Source: Tetragonia tetragonoides
Lineage: Eukaryota; Streptophyta; Magnoliopsida; Caryophyllales; Aizoaceae
Reading direction: 5' to 3'
Assembly (NCBI GenBank): GCA_038025085.1
Contig: CM076148.1
Span: 4,466,501 to 4,530,500 of the forward strand
DNA: 64,000 nucleotides
The position numbers and the translations under genes were made by a program. A model generated the notes under the pieces. The model saw only the letters and a list, made by a program, of their open reading frames with translations, was not told the DNA's origin and ran no database searches. This document shows, one piece after another, positions 12,401 through 22,900 of the stretch. The first letter of the stretch is position 1; each line of letters opens with the position of its first letter.

Positions 12401-13970
12401 TTGCTCAGGCTCTTGAAAGAATATTTCACTTGAGGAAATATAACGGGCGTATTCATTTTGCCCCTGCGTCTGGATTTGAAGATTATGTTGAGAAAATCAG
12501 CCAAAAAGCTGTATCAGTCCAGGATGTGCCATTCTGCAGTTTGAGTAACAATCAGAGTGGTGCTGAAGAAAATGGTTATGTAGGGCCTAACATTGACTTG
12601 GAGAACATGAGTTGGAGGACCATAGAGGGACCATTTATTTCAGTTTGGATCCATAATGTTCCTTGGGGTGGTGAAAACACAATGGCTGCTCCTAATGCCA
12701 AGGTTGGTTTTTACATTTTACAATCTAGGTCAAAATCTTGAAGCCCCTTTTAATTCCAGCAAACCGTAACCTACATTATGCTGGTCTCTGTTGAACAACT
12801 TGATATGTGCAAAGCTACAAGGAGCTGGTCATTTTTTCATTTATAACATAAATGATTTAGACACAAACGTCTATATCTCAAAAAGGTTGCTTTAAGAAAT
12901 CAGTGCCAATATGATGTTCATTAAGATAAAGTCTGCTATTGAGAACATTGCTGTTTTATCTGTTGCTTTGACCTGGTAAGATATATCTTGCTTGCCTTGT
13001 TTGCAACCACATTTGTGCCATCCAACCACAGATGAAAATTTTGCTAAAAATTTAATTAAGGATGGCCTTGAGCCTTCTTTGCAGAGTTATGGGCCACAGG
13101 GGTGATAAAAGGTAAACTAATAGGTCGAGGAGAATGTCGCACCGTAAATGATCAAATAACTAGTTGTATTTGCATCAAAAATGGAGAGATAGTTTGAGTT
13201 TCTTATTCTCCTCTGTAACTTCTGCCTCTGTTGATTCTTACTCTGATTGATATACAGTTTTCAGATGGTTGTTTCGATGTAATCCTTATCAGAGATACCC
13301 CCAAATTGGGTTTGCTGTCAGTATTAACGGAATTGAACAACGGGAATCATGTAAAATCACCATATGTCTCATACTTCAAGGTGAGTCCATTTTGTTGTGA
13401 TGAAAGTAGGTTGCAACTTTATTAACTTTTTCTTTCATTTTAGGACGTTCTTCCTTTCTTCTATTGATTGGCTTATGAAGTTGCAGTTATGTACTTCCCT
13501 GTGAAAAAAAAGAAGATTATGGTGCTGATGCTTTTCTGTATTTTCCCTTTTATTCAAGGGGAAAGGCATGTGAAGAAAATAGGAAAAGCTGTAGGAAAAA
13601 AAAGAGGATTTTCTTTGTGGTTATCTCCTTATATTTTATGGTCAAATGCAGAAGCCAGCAGAATTTTTAGTAAATATGAAATAAAGGGAAAGAAAACACA
13701 AATTTTGAAAAAATAGACTATATTATATATTTTTGAAATAAGGAGTGATTTTCTGTTTTCGGTGACCAAATGCAGGTAAAGGCCTTTGTTTTGGAGCCTG
13801 GTTCACTTGCCAAAGATCCAACAAGAGGAGGAATCATAGACTGTGATGGGGAGGTCTTGGCTAGAGGCAACGGTACATACAAGTGTGATGAGAAATCCTT
13901 GATGTCATATGACTGTATTCAAATAACCATTGATCAAGGTTTAGCTACTCTTTTTTCCCCTCCCATTTAA
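9414..13970 (+). CDS. SPHK1: Sphingosine (long-chain base) kinase
   Basis: Ten coding exons give a 492-residue protein: 9414-9747, 10511-10633, 10734-10834, 11391-11463, 11730-11816, 11901-11978, 12092-12162, 12409-12702, 13258-13380 and 13776-13970. All splice sites are GT-AG and the phases close. The enzyme phosphorylates sphingoid long-chain bases with ATP; in plants the products act in guard-cell and stress signalling. The diacylglycerol-kinase-type catalytic core is complete: the conserved segment LFVLVNPYGGKKSA near residues 116-129, the SGDGILVEVVNGLL motif at about 179-192 (exons 3 and 4), the GTGNGMAKSL segment near 211-220 and the C4-type LMLAWGLVADIDIESEKWRW region. The length fits Arabidopsis SPHK1 (about 485 residues). 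The start is the first ATG after an A-rich leader. The gene lies head-to-tail with VAL, as in Arabidopsis. The gene number within the family is inferred from position. Confidence 0.93.
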
Positions 13971-14419
13971 GAGAAATGGATGTTTTCCCCCACACCGATA
14001 TATTCACTTTCACATTTAACCAATTTATTGTGTGTACACTGTACATAATAAACACCAAGTGTGAGTATAGCGAATTCGACGGTTGTGAATTGTGATCACA
14101 CAAATTTCTCTGTTTCTTTTTCTACATGTACATGGGTTGTGATAATATTGACTTATGATGGTTCTCAAATGGAAGTTTTGATCATGATATAATCATGTTG
14201 TGTACAATGTTTTGGGAATATGAGTTATGGCTGGTTTTTAGGATAAATGATTCTTAAACTTAAGAGGAATCTAGGGAGGTTTGCGATTGTATTGACTCTT
14301 GTAGCACATGTCAATGCTAGCTGGGAAAGAGTCTCAGCGATATCTCTCTATCTCTATATTCTCTCTCTTCTGTGTATAGAAATGCGAAGTGTCCTTGCGG
14401 AACACTGCTGCATAAACAT

Positions 14420-14616
14420 ATATCAATAGAATTGGGATCCTCTCCATTTCTTTTCTCTCCATTTCCTAAATGGAGTGCTAGATTTCCTTCCCTTATTTTA
14501 CTTTTTTGTATTTATTTAATTCTAAATTTGGAGAGAAAGAGATCTCACCCTCCATTTAGGAAATGGAGACCTCTATTTCTTTTGGCAAATGGAGAGGATC
14601 CTAACTCATATCAATA
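14420..14616. mobile_element. MITE with 9-bp target duplication (Mutator-like)
   Basis: An element at 14429-14607 (179 bp) is flanked by exact 9-bp direct repeats ATATCAATA at 14420-14428 and 14608-14616. Its ends are inverted repeats: GAATTGGGATCCTCTCCATTT on the left, closely matched by the complement of the right end. Inside, a second inverted pair (CTCCATTTCCTAAATGGAG) adds fold-back potential. A 9-bp duplication is typical of Mutator-like elements. It has no coding capacity. Confidence 0.82.
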
Positions 14617-14984
14617 TCAAGCAAAATAGTGGCTGATTTGGCATTGATAGCCACTTCAATTCTGAGAGGGACTTTGTTTTTCAATGAAGGTTGTAATGGA
14701 CCTCTTCCCAACCCAGTCCAAAAGCCTAGCCAATTTGGAACCTTTTGGGATAGAATGTGCCATGATAATTTTCTGAGACAAGCTTACTTGGTTTATGAAA
14801 ATGTTGGACAATAAAAGCAAGATGTTATTAGAATTTAGAAGTACCAAAGCTTACTTGGCAAGCTTAGGTGTGTCTCCTCTTGACTCTTTGAGGGTAGTTT
14901 CTATCCTACATGGTAGGAGGATATGGTTTAGTTTCTCCGAGTACGAGTGTTTTAAAAAAGGATCAATGTTAATGACATGGCCCG

Positions 14985-15344
14985 TATTTGCATGTCAGTT
15001 GCACGATTGCCTCTTTAAACACTTGAGTAAGTATTACAGGGTTGCACGTAGGCGTAGCTATGAAGTGCCTTGTCAATAATTATGTTGTGAATTGTTCATA
15101 GAATGTTGATCTCTACTCGTAGTGCTTGGATGACACTTGAGTTGTGTCCTTCAACTTGGATTTGTATAGCTCCACTCTTCACCACAACTCTTACTCCATA
15201 GTGCATGATTGTTGCTTCTATTTCTAGAATTAAAGTATCTCTCAGAATATTGGCGGCCGAGCGAAGCAGTCTTCCATAAGAATCGCAGATGATAAATCTT
15301 GTTGCATCCTTTAGATCTTTAAGTGAGCAATCAAAATTAATGAC
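14985..15344 (-). pseudogene. Decayed RNase H-like (RVT_3) fragment of a non-LTR element or related gene
   Basis: Read on the minus strand from 15344, a frame runs VINFDCSLKD, then FIICDSYGRLLRSAANILRD, then IEVEGHN-like IQVEGHNSSVIQAL. This is the order seen in the RNase H-like domain of plant LINE-type proteins and ribonuclease H At1g65750-type genes. After IQAL the frame continues with recognisable downstream residues but contains at least two stops (TGA, TAA). The start and the reverse transcriptase are absent, so this is a relic. The family call rests on motif order recognised by eye. Confidence 0.6.
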
Positions 15345-15370
15345 TTAAGTGGCATAGTTGGATGTAGATT

Positions 15371-15625
15371 TGGGAAACGGGTCGGGTCAGATTATTTTGG
15401 GGTCGGGTAATCAACAGGTCGGGTCATTATGGTCACTACCAAGTTGGTCATTTTGGGTCTTTAGTGAGTCAAATTTAGGTCGGGTTTTTCAGGCCAGACA
15501 ACTTGTCTCATAAAATCGGGTTGTTTCGGATTCGGACCATTAGCAGGTTAGATCATTAGTGGATCAAATCTTTTGATCAGGTTTCGGTCGGGCCAGATTG
15601 TGCCAGCCGAATGACATATTTATAT
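15371..15625. repeat. TCGGGT-rich dispersed repeat
   Basis: The stretch carries many irregularly spaced GGTCGGGT / GGGTCA / CGGGTT motifs. A similar stretch occurs at about 36021-36250, so this is a dispersed low-complexity family, not a gene. I could not define its ends. Confidence 0.5.
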
Positions 15626-15764
15626 AATAATATACTAATATTCAACCCAATTATACCCATTTATTTCGAAGTAGATGGAGTAGAGATGATGTCCATTGTC
15701 TAGTAAGTGGGGGTTCCACTAGCATCCCCTCCTACTCCCCAAGGTTGATAACTTAATTGACCTA

Positions 15765-16128
15765 GTTTTAGGCTCCGTTGCACCGATACTTCTTAAAGGT
15801 GCAGTATCTCGTACTAGATACTTCTAGAATACCGATACTTGAGAATACTTGATCGGTAGTTTTTAGACATGTTTACATAGCTTATCTATTTTTCATCTTA
15901 AAAATTGTAAAATACACATATGAAAAGATGTTTGAATTGTTTTCATTCTAATTTTCTTAGTTATTTTAAGATTTAGTGTCTACATTTCTGAGAAAAAAAA
16001 AATCATTTTTACATATTATATTGTTTAATCATTATACGTATCCGTATCCTATTTTTTTAAAGATACAGTATCCCGTATCCGTACTCATCTTTACACCCTA
16101 TCTGGATACGTGCAACCTAGGTTTTAGG
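15765..16128. mobile_element. GTTGCAC-family MITE, copy 1 (8-bp target duplication)
   Basis: An element at 15773-16120 (348 bp) is bounded by exact 8-bp direct repeats GTTTTAGG at 15765-15772 and 16121-16128. The ends are CTCCGTTGCACCGATAC and, complemented, CTAGGTTGCACGTATCC. The interior holds several GTATCC and GATACTT motifs facing each other and an AT-rich core. The 8-bp duplication points to the hAT superfamily. A second copy with its own duplication lies at 38886-39275. Confidence 0.82.
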
Positions 16129-16410
16129 TAGTCACTCTCAAGTCTCAAAGCATACTTGTACTTGCCCAAAAAAGCAAACAAACAAAAATTAAATACCTAA
16201 TAACAAATATAATCCTCTGTGTTACGGAATTTCTTATCCAATGACGAAGTTGACCCAAAGAAAAATAAAACATACCCAGGGACTTTGTGCCTTTGTGGGT
16301 CTCAGGAGACATGAGCATATATTGCAGAAAATTATTGATTTCTTATTGATCCATCATCCATACAAGGTACAAGGACCACCAAAAACCAAACATAAATAAT
16401 GAAACAACTA

Positions 16411-16615
16411 TGAGTGTGGTTGAGTGGTCAAAAACTCATTCATTTTTAATCAAAATTGGGAGTTCGAATTTTATCTTGGATATGAAACAAGTTTAAATTT
16501 CTTGATCACCTATTTCATTCTTTGAGGTGCATACAAGCCCATATGAAAAGATAGTCACTGAACTCATTGTAGACTGAAATCGACGGTGGTACCTTGATTT
16601 GAACCCAAAAAAAAA
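16411..16615 (+). mobile_element. Probable tRNA-derived SINE upstream of VAL
   Basis: A box A-like TGGTTGAGTGGTCA is followed about 40 bp later by a box B-like GGGAGTTCGAATTTT, the spacing of an RNA polymerase III promoter of tRNA-Ser/Leu type. About 140 bp further on the unit ends in an A9 tract. Flanks share a partial AATGAAA..ACAAC direct repeat. It lies about 350 bp upstream of the VAL start codon. Confidence 0.5.
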
Positions 16616-16958
16616 TAGAAAATGAAAGAACAACAAATGAGAAAAAGATAAAAAGAAACGGAAAACGACGACACCACTTTTGGGCGTATATTATAATAAT
16701 AAATAATTTATTATATTTATTATATTAATACCAAAAAAGCACACTTCTTCTTTCTCTCTTCGTCACTACACTGCCATTTGTTTCCCATATACTTCTCACT
16801 CACACACATTCTCTCTCCTCAAAACCACCTCTTTCTCTCTCCTCTGGTACTCTCATGATTACAGAGAACAGCTGAAAACCGCCATTTCTCTCTCTCTTGT
16901 TCAACGGATAAATTTAACTTCCTAGGGTTTATGCTCTTCGACACTTTCTCTTTCTTCA

Positions 16959-19900
16959 ATGTCGTCTTCTAAGGCGACCATTTGCTTCAACCCTGAGTGT
17001 AAGAACTCGAAATCCGACCGTTGGAGAAAAGGTTGGCGACTTCAAAATCATGACTTCGCTCATCTTTGTGACCGTTGTGGGTACGTTACCTCATTTATCG
17101 TTTTTTTGTGTTGAATTTTGGAATTTTCTGAATTTTTAGACTTTTTTTCATGCACAGTGATTAATTTACTTAGCCGTCATTAGCATTTTTAGTCGCCTGG
17201 TTAGAAATGGTTTTGGTTAACTTAAGCGAATACTGTTTTGCTTTGTATACTAATTTGAGCTGAAAATTTTAATAATTGACCGTTAAGGATTATTAAGTAG
17301 TTTGAAATGTTGGCAAAAAGGTGCTTTATTTGATGTGAATGCGAAAATTGTAATGCAATTTATGGTAGAACCTCATTTATTTGTTATTTCTATTTTTGTT
17401 TTGGATGTGATGTTGAGTTGATGATGCTAATTGCTAACATAGTTTGTTGAGGACTGAAGAGTAAGGTAATTACCAAATAAATAAACAAATAAATGAGTAA
17501 AGTATTTAATGTAGGACGGTATATCCTTTTTTGAGGTGTAGGTGTTAAAATTGTGTAGGAGAGATTTTACAAGCAAGGCTATAGGGGGAAATGAGTAAGA
17601 AAGCAGGGAGATCAAATAGTATGTTGCGTAGAGGTTTCAGTACAGGCAAATTGGAGTAAAACACAAATTTTTATTATTTTAATTTTTGTTTCTTCTTTTA
17701 GAGGGTGGGTAGGGTGTTCTCTGCCGTTTGTTAATCAGTTCTAGCTGGGGAGGCGACCGAAAATAGGTCCGAACAATGAAAACGACAAAAATTGTTAAGC
17801 AGCATCAGCAACAGTATTCAGGTCTTGAATTTGGATGCTGTGACCCCATTTTTTTGTGCAATTGGGTTAGAAAAATTTGTGTGCATCATGAGTTTCTTCC
17901 TGATAGGCTTGTGACATGAGATGGCATGACCTGATGCTTGGCTCTTGAACGGACTCTAGTGGAGCTTAATGTATAGTTGTATTTGAAGGATGTTCTGGTG
18001 TTTGCCGTTCCTGTTTCTGATGTTGGCCTTGATATTACTTAAGCTTGGTTCTTATCCGACATATCGTTGTAAATAAAGGTGTTATCACAGGCCAAGTTTT
18101 CCTCCTATGTGAATGGCTGTCTATGCTTCTAGTACTAATCAATCTGGTCATGACTGATGCCAATCTATTGCACCTTCATACTCTAACCACTAATCCATCT
18201 GGTCATGGTTGATGCCAGTCTCTCTTTATGTGATGTTGGATTGCTGGACAATTTCTCAAGGTTTCTAGTTCATGTGGCTTTATCAAATGATGCTGCATGG
18301 TGTTGTTCACGACTATTGTTTTCCCAGTCCTAGGCATGTCTTAGCAATAAATATCTGCCAATTGTCTCGTTTCATATGTCTGTCATGTGTATTAGATTCC
18401 TACTTCCTAGAGATAGAAATGAAGTTGCAAGGTTAGGTTAATTGAGTTTTGCTGGCAATTATTGTGGATGTTGCTGGTGGCTTCTGTGTTTACAATGTAG
18501 ACTAGACATGAAATTTCAGAATTCCTATGGATACAATATGCACCCTGAAACCTTCAATCTCTATATGCACTTTAAGGAGAGCTTTAAAGAAGAATGCACC
18601 TTTGTTTGATGTGCTGAGGTAATCAGCACTGAGTTACTGGATGTATCCTATGCTGAAAAGATTACATTCCCTTCCACTACTTCTCTTTGTACTCTGTTTT
18701 GGGGGGATATAAATCTTGTTCAGAACAAGTTATAACCTAATATTATGCATTTGACACACGCGTGTATCAGATATATTCACTAATTAAAGAAGAATTGGAA
18801 AGGACCTTCCTGTCTTCTACAACTACAGTCTACGTATGTGTTAAGGCTTAAGCACGTAATTAGGATTCCTAGTTACCACCGTTTGCTCATTGGTCACAAA
18901 AGTGAGAGGCTCTTGACTGTGGGTGCGAAAGCAAAGGTTGTCTCTCGTCTGGTCTTAATTGGAAAGATCTCGCTGGCCATGATTATGCTAAAGAAGCTGA
19001 AAATTAGTATTTTTCCCGCCTGAATTACTCTTGATTGAAAGGACTTCCAGAAGGAAGAGCAAGGTTCTACTTCTTGTTCGTTTTCTGTGCTCAGGCATTC
19101 TCCTCCTTGGTTACAAAGGGAAAAAGGAGCCTTTGCCTTCCAGAAGGGTTGAAGACACTGAAAGTTCCCGCCTCTTTGTGTGTTCATCTTTTTGTGGGTT
19201 GAGGAGATGTTTTTGTGCTTATGTTTCTTTTGATAGGAGATCGATAGGGGAAGCAATAGCCAGGAGATTCCATAGCTTTTTTCTATTGTTTGCATATGTT
19301 TCTTTCCTCTGCTTGTTTGTTGCATAGATAATACGAGTATTTGATAGTGGCAACTTGTTACGGGTTTGTGGTGTTTGTTTATATTTGTTGCATATATCCC
19401 AATCTGTTAGCAACCTTATTTTTTGGTGTGGTTTTGCTTTCTGTCCCTCACCCTTTTGTTTATTCCCTATTTACTTCTCCATGGCATGAACTCTTGCAAA
19501 AAGAAAAAAAAAAAAAAATCGAAAATGTTTTCCAAAAAAAAAAAAAAGGTTTTTGTGGGTCTCTCGGAAACAGTCTCTTTACTAGGTGACTAGTAGGGGT
19601 AAGGCTGCGTACATCTGAACCTCCCCAGACCCCGCCCTAGGTTGTTGTGGTTGTGGTTGTGGTTGTATGTCATGTGAATATCAATTGTCTTATAAGTTAT
19701 ATACCCCCTCCGTCCCCTCTTTACGTTGGTAGTTTGACTTGGAACGGAGTTTAAGACAAGGAAACTTTGGCTCAAAATTGACTTAAAGACCCTTGCTTAA
19801 GTATGAGAGAGAATATGGTGGTCCCTTGTGGTCCACTTAAATATGAGAGATAATATGATGGTCCCTTAAGTGGGTATATAAGTAATCTCATTACTTTTTT

Positions 19901-22900
19901 CTTACTTAAAACGGAAGTACCAACGTAAAGAGGGGACGGACTAAAATGGAAACTACCAACGTAAAGAGGGGACGGAGGGAGTATATATTTTGATCACATC
20001 ATTTGTCTTATATTGATGATGATTTTTCCTTGCAATTCTTTTGACAAGTTTGTGATGTTTGTTTATATTTGTTTTTTTTATTTAAATTTTTTTAGCTTTT
20101 GTTAATGTTTGTTTTTATAATTCCTAGTGGACATGTTTCTTTCCTTTTTACCCATCTCCTTTTTAAAATTAAACTTAGCTTTTACTCCCTTCGTTTCACA
20201 ATTTTCAAGAAGCACTTATTGTTATGTTTTCCACTTTACCCTTTCTTTTTCTTGGTAATTCTTATATCATCTATTCATCTCTCCTTTGTGTAATTTAATG
20301 CTAAGGGTATACTAGTAAAATTACCCTATCTTTTTTATTATTTTAGCGTTCCTTAATCTATGTGCCAAGTCAAAATATGCCCTATATTATGAAACCGAGG
20401 GAGTATGTTAGTAGGATAACATATCTCACTTAATGTTCATGGTATAGTAGTTGAGTGAATTGTAGTCTATATAGTTGGGAACATTAGCTTTCTTTGCCAA
20501 ATAGAACGTGTTTGGCTTGCTTATGGGTACAATTACTTCAACCTGTGTCCAAATTGATGAAAGGAACAGGATAATTTCTGTCTTCCCCATCTTTATTTAT
20601 TTTATTATTTTCAAGTTTTTTAAAATTCTTTTTATCAAGCTCTTTTCATCCCTCTCCTGGTGAATTCTTTTGAAACTCTGTGGATTTTTGTATCTTAGAA
20701 TTTGTATCTCTTGCTTCTGAGTTAGGTTTCATTTCACAACTCACATCTAAGATCTAACTAAGGAAAGTATGTTCAGAGGTGTATTTGAAAATGATTGTCA
20801 TTTTCACATGTGTTTCTTGTTACAATTCCTTCTTGTTTAAATACCTTGCAAACTATCTTATGTTCATTTATCCAATTGACGAATGACATTAGTTAGAGTT
20901 TGGAGTGGCCATGCTTGCTTCTGGATTTTAATGTTTTTTCTTAAGATAACATGGGTATCCGGGCTTTTCCCGATGACTAATCCCTTGGGCTCTGAAGTTA
21001 ACATCTAGGAAAGCCTCCTGCGGCCCTGAGGGAGCGCAAACTTGTTGGCTTTCAAGGTTATGTGATACATACTCCTGTTATGCATACAGGTCCATTTATG
21101 AAGAAGGAAGGTTTTGCGAGACCTTCCACAAATATGCATCTGGTTGGAGATCTTGTGAGACTTGTGGGAAGGTGAGACTTGCAGCTGCAGTCATATATAG
21201 TTGCCTAGTTTTTTCTACATCAGATGTGCAGTTGATCAAGATGCGTGTTTCTGTTGTAGAGTAATATGTAAATGGTGTTATGATTATTACTCATCTTAGC
21301 CTCATTTTCACAATGGAAAAGCAGGGTTACATAAAACTATTTTGTCTGTATGAGTTACATTTTCCTTAGTAAGTCTTGCCTTAGCTATGCTGCAGTCGTA
21401 TATATTTACCTAGTTTTTTGTACTTCAGATGTGCAGTTGATCAAGATGCATGTTTTTGTGGTAGAGTAATGTGTAAATTGTACTGTGGTTATTACTCATC
21501 TTAGTCTCATTTTCACAGTGGAAAAGCAGGGTTTGCTTGAAACTACTTTGTCTGTATGAGTTACATTCCCCTTAGTATATCTTGCCTTAGCCATGCTGCA
21601 GCCGTATATTGTTGCCGATTTTTTTGTACTTCAGATGTCAGTTGATCAAGAATCAAGATGCATGTTTTTGTGGTAGAGTAATCTGTAATATGTAAATGGT
21701 ACTATGGTTATTACTCATCCTAGTCTCATTTTCACAATGGAAAAGCAGGGTTTACATGAAACTAGTTTGTCTGTATGAGTTACATTCCCCTTAGTATATC
21801 TTGCCTTAGCCAGAGAGCATGTAAATGATATGCTGTAGGCCTTTAGCCTGCTTGTGTTCTCCATAGTTGTTCGCATATGAAACTTGACTTCTTATCAACG
21901 ATTGAAATTTGATAGAGCTGTTGACCTTGCTCTGCAGCGAGTTCATTGTGGATGTGTTGTCTCGGTCCATGCTTTTGTCGTACTAGATGCTGGTGGAATT
22001 GAGTGCACAGTATGCACTAGGAAAAATGTGGTATTGGTAAGTATAAACTTTAAACACATATGCCTTGAATGGTGCACATCTCTCTTTCTTCTTCTGCTGA
22101 ATCTTAACATATCTCACATGCAAAGAAAAAAAAAGATAGAAGAAAGCATTTGAATTCCAGGAACTGAATGTATGCCATATATGATGAATAGTTCTTTAAG
22201 ATGGAAAAATAGTGACCTGCTCGATGATTATGCATGGTCGAGGTAGTGGAGAATAGCGGTTGGTGCAAGGCAATTAAATAATTAACGACAGTTCCTTAAT
22301 CTAATCTCGTGACTTAGGAGGGCTATAGTTCTAAATTTCTAGTTCCTCAATCTTATAATAACGCTAAATGAATATAGATACTCTCGATAATTGTGTTGTT
22401 TATATGAAACACTTAATAAAAATAAGAAAGCAACAATTACTCCCTCCAAAATATCCACATGTTGACACTCCCATAAAAATAAGGATTTCATGTATGCTTA
22501 CCAAACTGTCCCATAACCGGAGTGTGTAGTCGTGGAAGTTAATAATATCAGATGCAAATGATTGCTAATTAAGTGAGGGTATATCTTAGAGACAATCATA
22601 ATTTGTTACTCGTACTATTTTAGAAATGTGACCATTTGTCCCAACATTCTCAGAAAGTAACAGGAACTATTATTTCTGAACGAAGGGTGTAATCACCAAA
22701 TTAAAATGAAAACATTAAGCACCAATCTAAGACCAGTGATCTTGAACTTGCATTTCTAGTCATTTGTTCAAGGTTTTGATTTCTGTTTGCAGCTATTGTG
22801 GATTTGACTTAGTACAGGGATGACATCCAGTTTCTCATTTATTGTGCTGGTTGCTAATATTCCCACATACCTCATTTTTCATGATGATCCCTAAGACGCC

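Noticed and set aside
13468..13716. 82-codon frame
   Set aside because: It lies in the last SPHK intron, is Lys-rich low complexity and has no splice or family support.
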